DNA from: Porphyromonas uenonis 60-3
Lineage (GTDB): Bacteria > Bacteroidota > Bacteroidia > Bacteroidales > Porphyromonadaceae
Length of the DNA: 64,000 bases
Direction of reading: 5' to 3'
NCBI RefSeq assembly: GCF_000174775.1
Contig: NZ_ACLR01000118.1
Span: 1-64,000, forward strand
Both the position numbers and the translations under genes were made by a program. Numbering within the stretch: position 1 is the first letter of the stretch; each line of letters begins with the position of its first letter. Under the pieces are notes generated by a model. It ran no database searches and had not been told where the DNA came from. It saw only the letters and a program-made list of their open reading frames with translations. Shown piece by piece: positions 26,653 through 35,099 of the stretch.

Positions 26653-26898
26653 CTCCGATTGCTCTGACACCTTCGATGCACTCCGAAACCCTTCGATACC
26701 CTAGACCCCACACCTCCGAGGAAATCAAAAATGCCTCGGTAGAAAACGGAAATCCTCCACGGAGCAATCAAAAAATTCATCGGAACTTTGATTTGCTTCT
26801 TCCGAAGTTTCATTTCATTCTTCCGAACTTTTATTTCGCCCCTCCGTGGAGAATATTCGTTTGCTCCCTGGAGATTCTCGATTTCCTCGGTAGACGAG
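26653..26898 (+). repeat. Class 1 tandem array, copy B (longest)
   Basis: About twelve units at 20-23 bp steps, with cores near 26653, 26670, 26690, 26713, 26734, 26754, 26776, 26797, 26818, 26839, 26864 and 26886. Most cores are short dyads: CTCC-GA-GG, CTCC-AC-GGAG, CTTC-C-GAAG, CTCC-GT-GGAG, CTCC-CT-GGAG. Spacers are A/T rich and similar (for example AATCAAAAAT). The three central units are almost identical to copies A, C and D. Confidence 0.85.
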
Positions 26899-26915
26899 AC
26901 GAGTAGAGGAAGAAG

Positions 26916-26950
26916 TTAGAGATTAGAAGTTAGAGAGTAGAAGCTAGAGA
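26916..26950. repeat. TTAGAnn heptad tandem repeat, copy 2
   Basis: Five 7-base units: TTAGAGA, TTAGAAG, TTAGAGA, GTAGAAG, CTAGAGA. They match the tract at 6828-6876. Confidence 0.7.
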
Positions 26951-27038
26951 TTTGAGTAGTTTCTCGAATAGAATTGAGTAGTTTCGCAGAGAGAATTGAG
27001 TAAATCTGGAGCCGGAATTGAGTAAAATGCATTAGCGG
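26951..27038 (+). repeat. 22-bp direct-repeat array with ATTGAGTA core
   Basis: Four units start at 26951, 26973, 26995 and 27017. Each opens with (A/T)TTGAGTA and the remaining 14 bases vary. The array ends about 60 bases before the -7 box of the Fur-like gene (27098-27105). Confidence 0.8.
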
Positions 27039-27097
27039 GTGGAATGTACGGCGGAATTGGTGCTGACCGAAAGGTGGCGTAAGTAAAGTAATTTGTA

Positions 27098-27105
27098 TAA
27101 CTTTG
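27098..27105 (+). promoter_or_regulatory. Candidate -7 promoter box for the Fur-like gene
   Basis: TAACTTTG; about 199 bases before the ATG, giving a long leader. Confidence 0.45.
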
Positions 27106-27303
27106 CGACATCGGTCAGATCCCGTTGCACTCGTTGCTCTCAGCTGGAGGACGAAGTGGGGTGGGGGAATGCCGAGAAACGTGGCGCACGAAGTGGTGTC
27201 ACGCCTCATAGTGAGACTACTACAGATGTGGTAGTCGTTGCTAATGTGTAACGCAGTAAAATTGTAGTATGTCACACCTCCTACGATAGGGGGTTGGCGC
27301 AGT

Positions 27304-27801
27304 ATGATGTCGGATTTGGTGTCGCCCTTTAAGGCTTTTCTCAAGCAGCACGGCTATCAGCTGACTTCTGAGCGAGTGGAGATTGCTCAGGTAGTCGGTA
27401 CGCAGCGTCGTATCTTTACGACAGAGGAGCTGATGGCTCAGCTTAAGGAGGCGGGTTGTCACCAGAGCCGTGGCACGGTCTATAGTACGGTGCGCCTGCT
27501 GGCCGAGTCGGGGCTGATCTTGCAGCTCCCGCAGTCGAGTGAGGCGCGTTACCTGACGAGCGAGCAGGCCAGTCTCTACGCCGTCTGTCGCTGCCGTTGC
27601 TGTGGCGCAGAGGTTCTCTATAGACAGCCTCGACGACTCAAGGCTCTCCATCACGCTACGACCTATCGGTATCGACTGACACAGCCACTTCTGATATTTT
27701 ATGGGGTGTGCCACCGCTGCGAGAGTGATACTGAAAAGACGAATAATAAGAGGTTAGTAAACCAAGCGGGTAGGCTACAGCAAGCCCCCACGAGGCGCTG
27801 A
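27304..27801 (+). CDS. Fur family transcriptional regulator, divergent metal site
   Basis: Protein of 165 residues. The winged-helix part (about 8-85) contains YQLTSERVEIAQVVG and QSRGTVYSTVRLLAESGLI, typical of Fur. Two CxxC pairs are kept (CRCC near 99 and CHRC near 138), which fits the structural zinc site. The His-rich sensing motif usually just before the first CxxC (HHDHxxC type) reads ASLYAVC instead, so the regulatory metal site looks lost or changed. The last 25 residues are a basic, unlike tail. It lies 21 bases before purA and may be cotranscribed. Confidence 0.85.
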   Translation: MMSDLVSPFKAFLKQHGYQLTSERVEIAQVVGTQRRIFTTEELMAQLKEAGCHQSRGTVYSTVRLLAESGLILQLPQSSEARYLTSEQASLYAVCRCRCCGAEVLYRQPRRLKALHHATTYRYRLTQPLLIFYGVCHRCESDTEKTNNKRLVNQAGRLQQAPTRR

Positions 27802-27822
27802 CCGATAGAGATATATTAAGAC

Positions 27823-29112
27823 ATGAACAAGAAAAAGGTAGACGTCCTACTCGGACTACAATGGGGCGATGAGGGCAAAGGCAAGATCGTTGACGTGCTG
27901 ACCCCAGGCTATCAGATGGTAGCACGCTTTCAAGGTGGCCCTAATGCAGGGCATACACTGGAGTTTGATGGACAGCGCTACGTATTGCGTTCGATCCCCT
28001 CAGGTATCTTCCAGGGCAACAAGCTCAATCTGATCGGCAACGGTGTCGTCCTGGACCCTGTCCTACTACGTGAGGAGGCTGAGCAGTTGGCTCAGAGCGG
28101 TCATGACATCAAGAAGCGCCTCATCATATCCCGCAAGGCGCACCTTATCCTTCCGACGCACCGCCTGCTGGATGCTGCGCAGGAGCTCTCCAAGGGCGCT
28201 GCTAAGATCGGCACTACAGGCAAGGGTATAGGTCCCTGCTATACCGACAAGGTGGCTCGTACGGGACTACGCATCGGTGATATAGAGCGAGACTTTGAGG
28301 CTCGCTACAAGGCTGTGCGAGATCGCCATGTGGACCTCCTGCAGAAGATGGGTGCTGACCTATCCAAGCTCCCTGAGATGGAGGAGGCTTTCCACAAAGC
28401 CATTGAGTACCTCAAGGACTACCAATTTGTAGATAGCGAGATCCTGATCAATGAGGCACTAGAAGAGGGCTTGAATGTCCTAGCAGAGGGTGCGCAGGGT
28501 TCGCTACTGGATGTGGACTTTGGTACCTATCCTTTTGTAACCAGTAGTAACACGGTAAGCGCTGGCTGCTGTATTGGTCTCGGCATCTCGCCCAAGGCGA
28601 TAGGACGGGTATATGGTATCTTTAAGGCGTACTGTACGCGTGTCGGGTCGGGTCCCTTCCCCACAGAGCTACAAGATGAGGTCGGGCATCTGATGGCAGA
28701 TCGTGGACATGAGTTTGGCGCAGTCACGGGACGTCCTCGTCGCTGTGGCTGGATAGACCTTGTAGCCCTGCGCTACACAATCATGCTCAGTGGCGTGACT
28801 CATCTGATCATGATGAAGAGCGATGTGCTAGATACGCTCTCTACGATCAAGGCTTGTGTCGCCTACCGCATAGGTGATAAGGAGTACAAGCATATGCCGT
28901 ACTCTCTGGATGCAGATATAGAGCCAATCTATCAGGAGCTACCTGGCTGGCAGACCCCTCTAGATGGTTGTCGCTCGGAGCAGGATCTCCCAGATGCCTT
29001 CCGTCACTATGTAGCCTTCCTAGAGGCTCAGCTACGAGTACCCATCTCGATCATATCTGTAGGGCCAGACCGCTCGCAGACTATCATGCGCAAGCTCAAC
29101 AATGAACTATAA
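27823..29112 (+). CDS. purA: Adenylosuccinate synthetase
   Basis: Protein of 429 residues, normal for PurA. LLGLQWGDEGKGKIVD (10-25) is the GTP-binding and catalytic N-terminal motif; FQGGPNAGHT, GTTGKGIGPCY and TGRPRRCGWID are further signatures. It converts IMP and aspartate to adenylosuccinate with GTP. The stop overlaps the folC start by 11 bases, so the two are probably coupled. Confidence 0.97.
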   Translation: MNKKKVDVLLGLQWGDEGKGKIVDVLTPGYQMVARFQGGPNAGHTLEFDGQRYVLRSIPSGIFQGNKLNLIGNGVVLDPVLLREEAEQLAQSGHDIKKRLIISRKAHLILPTHRLLDAAQELSKGAAKIGTTGKGIGPCYTDKVARTGLRIGDIERDFEARYKAVRDRHVDLLQKMGADLSKLPEMEEAFHKAIEYLKDYQFVDSEILINEALEEGLNVLAEGAQGSLLDVDFGTYPFVTSSNTVSAGCCIGLGISPKAIGRVYGIFKAYCTRVGSGPFPTELQDEVGHLMADRGHEFGAVTGRPRRCGWIDLVALRYTIMLSGVTHLIMMKSDVLDTLSTIKACVAYRIGDKEYKHMPYSLDADIEPIYQELPGWQTPLDGCRSEQDLPDAFRHYVAFLEAQLRVPISIISVGPDRSQTIMRKLNNEL

Positions 29113-30421
29113 AGAGACGGTAGACTATCTCTACCAAGCGACCCCTTGCTATCAAAATCAAGGGGGCGATGCCTATAAGCCTGGTCTGGAGCGTATGCAG
29201 CAGATGTGCGATGCTATAGGTAATCCTCAGCGATACATACGCACTATCCATGTGGGTGGTACTAATGGTAAGGGATCAACCACTTCGCTCATAGCCTCCG
29301 TGCTGACAGCTGCTGGCTATAAGGTGGGACTCTTTACCTCGCCACACTTAGTTGACTTCAGAGAGCGTATACGGATCAACGGTGAGATGATCTCCGAGGA
29401 GGAGGTGGTCTCTTTTGTGGAGCGGACACGTCCGCTGATTGAATCTGTCGGTCCCTCGTTCTTTGAGTATACGACCCTGATGGCATTTGAGCATTTCCAC
29501 ACCCATGAGGTGGACTACGCTGTCATCGAGGTGGGGCTAGGAGGACGACTAGACAGTACCAATGTGATACTGCCTAAGCTCTCGATCATAACCAATATAA
29601 GTCTGGACCACACGCAGTATCTCGGCAACACGCTCGAGGCGATTGCCTACGAGAAGGCGGGCATCATCAAGGAGGGTGTTCATGCGGTCATTGGCAATGC
29701 TGGTGGCTCTGTGCGTGAACTCTTTGAGCAGGTGGCTGAGGAACGACATGCTCCGATCACCTTTTGCGAGGATGAGCACACGATCAAGCGATACGATGAG
29801 TTACACCCAGGCATGCGACTAGACACCGTCGACTATGGTCTCCTAGAGACACCGCTCTCGGGTGATGCGCAATTGGAAAATGCCCACACAGTCCTGACTG
29901 CGCTACGCATCTTGGACGACAAAGTCCTCGACAAGCCTTTGACTCATGATGAGGTGGCGCGAGGCTTCGCTGAGCTATACAAGCTCTCGGGGTTGCGTGG
30001 CCGCTGGGAGACGATATCAACCAATCCTCATATCGTCTGTGACACGGCTCACAATCCCGCTGGTATAGCAGTCGTGGCACATCAGCTTGAGGAGGCAACG
30101 TATGATCACCTATATATAATAGTAGGTATGAGTGCCGACAAGGATATAGATACCAACTTGGCACTCCTGCCCTCGTCAGCTCGCTACTACTTCTGCACGA
30201 CAGCGTCACAGCGTACGCTACCTGCCGAAGAGCTACAGCAACGTGCGGAGGCTATCGGCCTGAGGGGTAGAGCTTATCCCTCGGTAGAGGAAGCCCTCCA
30301 AGAGGTCTTAGCACATGCCAATGCTGGAGACTTGATCTTCGTCGGCGGTAGCAACTTTATCGTTGCCGAGCTACTCAAGAGTTATCCCATGACACAAAAA
30401 GAGCGTCCAACCCATCAATGA
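29102..30421 (+). CDS. folC: Folylpolyglutamate synthase / dihydrofolate synthase
   Basis: Protein of 439 residues of the Mur ligase fold. The P-loop region reads VGGTNGKGSTTS (about 52-63); SPHLVDFRERIRING, EVGLGGRLDSTNV and DTAHNPAGI are diagnostic. It adds glutamates to folates and, in many bacteria, makes dihydrofolate. It overlaps purA by 11 bases. A hairpin overlaps its stop codon (30400-30435). Confidence 0.95.
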   Translation: MNYKETVDYLYQATPCYQNQGGDAYKPGLERMQQMCDAIGNPQRYIRTIHVGGTNGKGSTTSLIASVLTAAGYKVGLFTSPHLVDFRERIRINGEMISEEEVVSFVERTRPLIESVGPSFFEYTTLMAFEHFHTHEVDYAVIEVGLGGRLDSTNVILPKLSIITNISLDHTQYLGNTLEAIAYEKAGIIKEGVHAVIGNAGGSVRELFEQVAEERHAPITFCEDEHTIKRYDELHPGMRLDTVDYGLLETPLSGDAQLENAHTVLTALRILDDKVLDKPLTHDEVARGFAELYKLSGLRGRWETISTNPHIVCDTAHNPAGIAVVAHQLEEATYDHLYIIVGMSADKDIDTNLALLPSSARYYFCTTASQRTLPAEELQQRAEAIGLRGRAYPSVEEALQEVLAHANAGDLIFVGGSNFIVAELLKSYPMTQKERPTHQ

Positions 30422-30435
30422 GGGCTAGACGCTCT
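30400..30435 (+). terminator. Hairpin overlapping the folC stop
   Basis: Arms AGAGCGTC (30400-30407) and GACGCTCT (30428-30435). No clear T-run follows, so termination is uncertain. Confidence 0.4.
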
Positions 30436-30479
30436 GTCTATAAATACGCATCAACAAATCAAACATACTACATAACGTA

Positions 30480-31889
30480 ATGACTGAATCTACACAACTA
30501 AAGACCCTGCGAGACAGCGCAGGAATGAGATGGCTAGCGCTCGCGCTGGTCGCACTCACGATGTTCTTTGCCTACATGTTTGTAGACATCCTCTCACCTG
30601 TCAAGACGATGGTAGAGTCAGAGCTTAACTGGAGCTCTACTGTCTTCGGCACTTATGGAGGTAGTGAGTTCTTTATCAATGTATTCTTCTTTTTCCTCAT
30701 CTTCGCTGGTATCATCCTAGACAAGATGGGGGTACGCTTTACCTTCCTCCTATCAGGCTCTCTGATGGTGATCGGAGCCTTGATCAAGCTGTACGCATTG
30801 AGCCCCGCCTTTAATGCTGGAGGCTTCGGATACAGCTTCTTCAATAGCTTCTGGACATCTGTGCCAGCTTCAGCTAAGCTCGCTTGTGTCGGCTTCGCTC
30901 TCTTCGGTTGCGGTACTGAGATGGGTGGTGTGACAGTCTCTCGATCCATCGTCAAGTGGTTTGAGGGCAAGGAGATGGCTCTAGCTATGGGTATTGAGAT
31001 GGCTGTGGCTCGTCTTGGTGTCTTTGCTGTGTTTTGGCTCTCCCCAATGATCGCTGAGCAGTATGGTACTGTACGTGCTTCAGTATTCTTTGGCACTTGT
31101 CTCCTTGTAGTGGCCCTACTACTTTACGTAGTTTACTTCTTCATGGATAAGAAGCTCGACCAGCAGCTAGAAGCAGCCCATGCAGCTGTGGAGAAAGAGG
31201 AGGAAGAGCCCTTTAAGTTTAGAGACCTCGGTCATGTCTTTGGCAACTCAATGTTTTGGATCGTTGCCATCCTGTGCGTCCTTTACTACTCAGCTATCTT
31301 CCCCTTCCAGAAGTTTGCCACGGAGATGCTCGTGAGCAACGTGGGCTTCGAGCAAGATGTGGCTGCTAAGATCTTTAGCCTCTTCCCAGTGGGAGCTATG
31401 GTTATAACCCCAATCTTGGGCTTCTACCTAGATGCACGTGGCAAGGGTGCGACGATGCTGATGATCGGTGCTATCCTGATGATTGTCTGCCATGGTACGT
31501 TTGCTTTCTTCCCATTCAGTAGTGTCTCTCATGGTCTGGCTACTACTATTGCTATCATAGCCATCGTAGTACTGGGTATCTCCTTCTCACTGGTTCCTGC
31601 AGCTCTATGGCCATCCGTACCTAAGATTATCCCAGGTAAGGTGCTAGGCTCTGCTTACTCAGCTATTTTCTGGATCCAGAACATCGGACTAATGTCTGTC
31701 CCTATGCTCATAGGCGCCATCCTAGATGCAAACAATCAGAATGTAGCTCCTGGACAGCCTAAGGACTACTTCCAGGCAATGCTTGTATTTACCGCCTTTG
31801 GTGTCGTAGCTCTCATCACGGCTATACTTCTCAAGGCTGCTGACAAGAAGAAGGGCTACGGCCTTGAGTTGCCAAACATTAAGAAGTAA
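30480..31889 (+). CDS. Major facilitator superfamily transporter
   Basis: Protein of 469 residues with about twelve membrane segments. The loop after the second helix has the form DKMGVRFTFLLSGSLM, matching the MFS motif A region (GxxxDRxGRR). A charged central loop (about 227-250) separates the halves. Closest by feel to the nitrate/nitrite or oxalate/formate-like porters of Bacteroidales, but the substrate cannot be assigned. It stands alone after folC. Confidence 0.8.
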   Translation: MTESTQLKTLRDSAGMRWLALALVALTMFFAYMFVDILSPVKTMVESELNWSSTVFGTYGGSEFFINVFFFFLIFAGIILDKMGVRFTFLLSGSLMVIGALIKLYALSPAFNAGGFGYSFFNSFWTSVPASAKLACVGFALFGCGTEMGGVTVSRSIVKWFEGKEMALAMGIEMAVARLGVFAVFWLSPMIAEQYGTVRASVFFGTCLLVVALLLYVVYFFMDKKLDQQLEAAHAAVEKEEEEPFKFRDLGHVFGNSMFWIVAILCVLYYSAIFPFQKFATEMLVSNVGFEQDVAAKIFSLFPVGAMVITPILGFYLDARGKGATMLMIGAILMIVCHGTFAFFPFSSVSHGLATTIAIIAIVVLGISFSLVPAALWPSVPKIIPGKVLGSAYSAIFWIQNIGLMSVPMLIGAILDANNQNVAPGQPKDYFQAMLVFTAFGVVALITAILLKAADKKKGYGLELPNIKK

Positions 31890-31916
31890 CTTATCCATCG
31901 GAGGAGGGGTTCTTTT

Positions 31917-32028
31917 GGAGTGTGCTATCACCTCTTTTAGTGAAGACTTAACTAGGAGGTGTAGGCTACTCGCAAAAATCTTCGTACATTTGTGCCGAGA
32001 GAGCTAGCTACACGTGATAGCATGCTCC
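31917..32028. repeat. Imperfect inverted repeat around the tonB promoter
   Basis: Arms at 31917-31931 (GGAGTGTGCTATCAC) and 32014-32028 (GTGATAGCATGCTCC) match in 13 of 15 positions. The candidate tonB -7 box lies between them. Confidence 0.5.
31985..31992 (+). promoter_or_regulatory. Candidate -7 promoter box for tonB
   Basis: TACATTTG, 79 bases upstream of the tonB ATG. Confidence 0.45.
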
Positions 32029-32071
32029 GAGAGAACTACCATTCCACCGAAGAAATAAGATAACTCGCTAT

Positions 32072-32780
32072 ATGGAAATCAAGAAATCACCCCACGCAGA
32101 CCTAAGAAGGACGATACCTTTATCGTTGGCCATGGGTTTGGTCTTAGCTCTAGGTATCCTTTATACCGCTCTAGAGTGGACCTCCGCCAAAAAAGACAAT
32201 GAAGACGAGAATACTTCGCTCAACATTGCCGACATGGAGGATGCCCTCATCATCAATGAGCAGCAACAAGAGCAACCCGAACCAGAGCCTGAGGCTCCAC
32301 AAGAGGTCGTAGAGGTTGCACTACCAGAAGAGTTTAAGGTGGTTGATGACAATAAGGAGGTTGCTAAGATTTCAATCGTCTCTGCAGACCAAGATCGTGA
32401 GCTACCACCGCCACCTGTTATTGTCCAGCCTGCACAGACAGTTGTTGAGGAGCCTGAGGATCAGATCTTCGAGATTGTTGAGAACCCCGCCGTTCCTCCT
32501 ACGGGAGATATACCTTCACTGCTTAAATGGATTGCTAGTCACATCGAGTACCCACAGAGTGCTCTAGATAACGGCGTCCAAGGTAAGGTCGTACTCCGCT
32601 TTGTCGTGGAGAAGGATGGATCTATCGGAGATATACTTGTAGCTCGCAAGGTAGACCCCGCACGTAGACAAAGAGGCTGTTCGCGTGCTTAAGTCTATGC
32701 CTAAGTGGACTCCAGGTAAGCAACGCGGTAAACCTGTACGCTCTTACTTCACACTACCTATCTCCTTTACCATCGGTTAA
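32072..32780 (+). CDS. tonB: TonB family protein, C-terminus out of frame (apparent +1 frameshift)
   Basis: The frame as sequenced ends at 32692 (206 residues). It has an N-terminal membrane anchor (about 14-33), a Pro/Glu-rich periplasmic spacer and the start of the TonB C-terminal domain (IEYPQSALDNGVQGKVVLRF). At 32663-32665 one extra base, most simply G32664, breaks the frame. Omitting it restores LDKEAVRVLKSMPKWTPGKQ and on to TISFTIG-like ending at a TAA at 32778-32780, the normal TonB end. TonB passes proton-motive energy from ExbBD to outer-membrane receptors. ExbB/ExbD genes follow at 35100-37543. Confidence 0.85.
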
Positions 32781-32896
32781 GGCGAAGAGAGGTGACTACG
32801 TACTAAAGAATAAGAACTGTGAGATGGTATAGATGCCTCTCTATACTGCTAGTCGTAGCGAGGCATTTATACCACTCTCATACTGATCAACGAGGA

Positions 32897-33905
32897 ATGT
32901 CTAATTCGTCAAAAGCCACGGATCTGAGCGCATATCGTCAGATGGTGCCAGGAGACTCTGCAACGTCTGCAGCTAGATAAGCGCACGCCTCAAGCTCTCT
33001 ATGCTCCGATACGGTATACGCTGGAGCAAGAAGGAGCTAAGCGAGTGCGCCCCGTCTTGGCACTCTTGATGCAGGCATTTCTTCGTCTAGACGCTCCTCT
33101 GGTAGTATCTCCTGCAGTAGCGCTAGAGGTCTTTCACAACTTCACGCTACTCCATGATGATGTGATGGACAACTCTCCCGTACGACGTGGCAAGCCGTCA
33201 GTCTACGCTAAGTACGGACTGACCCCAGCCATTCTCTCGGGAGATGCCATGCTGATCCTTGCTTATCAGATGCTTACGGAGGATGTCTCTCCAGAGATGC
33301 TCGTCTGACCTGATGCGAGACTTCAATAAGATGGCAACGCTCGTCATGGAGGGACAGCAACTAGACCTCGAATATGAGAGGCTAGACAATGTCTCCAAGG
33401 AGCAATACCTAGAGATGATCGGCTACAAGACAGCGGTACTGATAGCGACAGCAACGCGATTTGGGGCAAATCCTCTCAAAGGTGGATACAGAGCAGGTAG
33501 AGCACGCCTATAAATTTCGGCTGGAATCTAGGAATAGCTTTTCAGCTTCAGGATGACTATCTGGATCTATACGGGGATAGTGAAACCTTTGGCAAGCCTC
33601 TCGGAGGTGATATCCTAGAGGGCAAGAAGACTATCCTTCATACGCTCGCCTATGCTACTGCTTCACAAGCTCAGCAACAAGCACTCACAGAGGCGATGCG
33701 GAGACCCAACGAGCAGGCTGATGAGAAGATCTCAAAGGTCAAAGCTCTATATGACGAAATGGAAGTTGCGATTCAAGTGCAAGCACTCGTGCGAGACTAC
33801 TTGGCGAAAGCGCAAAAGGCTCTAGAGTGTCTAGAGTCATTTACAGGTAGAGAAGCTACGTTGTTGCGAGCATTTGTGAGCAAACTGGCTGAGCGCAACA
33901 CTTAA
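32897..33905 (+). pseudogene. Polyprenyl synthetase, broken by four apparent +1 frameshifts
   Basis: Three frames together make one trans-isoprenyl diphosphate synthase: the start MSNSSKATDLSAYRQMV (32897), then GAKRVRPVLALLMQAFL, LLHDDVMDNSPVRRGKPS (first Asp-rich motif DDVMD), LVMEGQQLDLEYE and FQLQDDYLDLYGD (second Asp-rich motif DDYLD), ending at 33905. Frame changes lie near 32948, 33300, 33481 and 33518; each is repaired by dropping one base. Such enzymes make the isoprenoid chains of quinones and are normally essential, so sequence error is more likely than a real pseudogene. It lies after tonB and before tatD. Confidence 0.8.
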
Positions 33906-33979
33906 GCGTCACGCCCTTAGCGAAGGGGGTGGCAATCTAGAGGCAGATAGGGGAGACCCTATGGCTATACGGAGTAAAG

Positions 33980-34771
33980 ATGCTGATAGATACCCACACA
34001 CATATATACGGTACCGAGTATGAGGCAGACAGAGACGCTGTCATCTCAGCGGCTCACGAGGCGGGGGTTGGCTATTTAGTCATGCCCAATGTAGATCTCA
34101 CGTCACTCTCGTTACTAGTCGATACACACCGCTCCTATCCAGATCGCACAGCGATGGCTCTAGGTCTGCATCCTACCTCGGTGGGGACAGACTACGCAGA
34201 GCAACTACGTCAGCTACGCCAATACATAGCAGAGTCTAGCGAGGAGATAGTGGCGATAGGCGAGATAGGCCTGGACTTCTACTGGGATCGCACTTATGTG
34301 GAGGAGCAACAACGAGCTCTTATTGAGCAAGTCGGATGGGCTATAGAGCTTGACCTGCCAGTGATACTGCATGTACGCTCTGCACTGGATGAGACGATAG
34401 ATCTATTGCTCTCTCACTTCGCTTCGGATCAGCTCCGCGGAGTCTTTCATTGTTTCGAAGGCGAGGAGGCACAGTTGCAGCGTATTTTGGAGCATTTGCC
34501 ACTGATGATGATAGGGGTCAATGGCAATGTGACTTATAAGCGCTCTCGCACTGCTCAGTTATTGTCTCAGATACCTCTAGATAAGATGTTGCTAGAGACA
34601 GACGCACCCTATTTGGCTCCCATTCCCCAGCGGGGGAAGCGCAATGAGCCAGCATATTTAGTTCATACAGCTAGTTATGTGGCTGATCAGATAGGTATCT
34701 CACTAGAGAGCTTGGCAGAGCATACAACAAGCAATGCTATACGGCTCTTTTCGTTGGACTTAATTGCCTAG
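33980..34771 (+). CDS. TatD family metal-dependent hydrolase
   Basis: Protein of 263 residues. DTHTHIYG at the N-terminus (metal His pair), GEIGLDFYWD near 94-103, HVRSALDET, GVFHCFEGE and LLETDAPYLAP are the conserved TatD blocks. TatD proteins are 3'-5' exonucleases/deoxyribonucleases of the amidohydrolase fold. The ATG at 33980 begins the first beta strand, so the start is well supported. It is intact although the gene just upstream is broken. Confidence 0.92.
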   Translation: MLIDTHTHIYGTEYEADRDAVISAAHEAGVGYLVMPNVDLTSLSLLVDTHRSYPDRTAMALGLHPTSVGTDYAEQLRQLRQYIAESSEEIVAIGEIGLDFYWDRTYVEEQQRALIEQVGWAIELDLPVILHVRSALDETIDLLLSHFASDQLRGVFHCFEGEEAQLQRILEHLPLMMIGVNGNVTYKRSRTAQLLSQIPLDKMLLETDAPYLAPIPQRGKRNEPAYLVHTASYVADQIGISLESLAEHTTSNAIRLFSLDLIA

Positions 34772-34963
34772 AAAGGTCTAGACCTCATCGACTGATTAGC
34801 TTGTGAAGATGTAGAGATAGTGACCGTGGTACCCTCGAATGTGTGCTAAGTCACCAAAATTCTTTAGATTTGCACTGGTAAACGGACAGTAGGCTCCACG
34901 AGATAGGAGATATACTCGGAAGATATAGTTATAAGGACTACGTATGACAGACTGACATATTAA

Positions 34964-35051
34964 GGAGAGATGCTCGAGTGGCTGAAGAGGCACGCCTGGA
35001 AAGCGTGTAAACGTCGAAAACGTTTCGAGGGTTCGAATCCCTCTCTCTCCG
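34964..35051 (+). tRNA. tRNA-Ser (anticodon GGA)
   Basis: 88 bases with a long variable arm. Acceptor GGAGAGA pairs with TCTCTCC before discriminator G; no CCA is encoded. The anticodon stem CACGC/GCGTG encloses CTGGAAA, giving anticodon GGA. The TPsiC arm has GGTTCGAATCC. Confidence 0.95.
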
Positions 35052-35099
35052 CAACAATAATAATCAAACTAGAAATAATCAACTAACACAACTATCGCA

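Larger units (their letters stand above)
26312..27303. other. Gene-free divergent region rich in repeats
   Basis: 992 bases with promoters at both edges. It contains the long class 1 array (26653-26898), a heptad tract (26916-26950) and a 22-bp direct-repeat array (26951-27038). The part 26440-26650 has short direct repeats (TCAAAGGTT at 26576 and 26632) but no gene. Confidence 0.7.

Noticed and set aside
32664-33518. Programmed +1 frameshifting as the main explanation
   Set aside because: Five sites in two genes with no common slippery sequence or stimulatory structure that I can see; sequence error explains them more simply. Kept as a finding because it can be tested.
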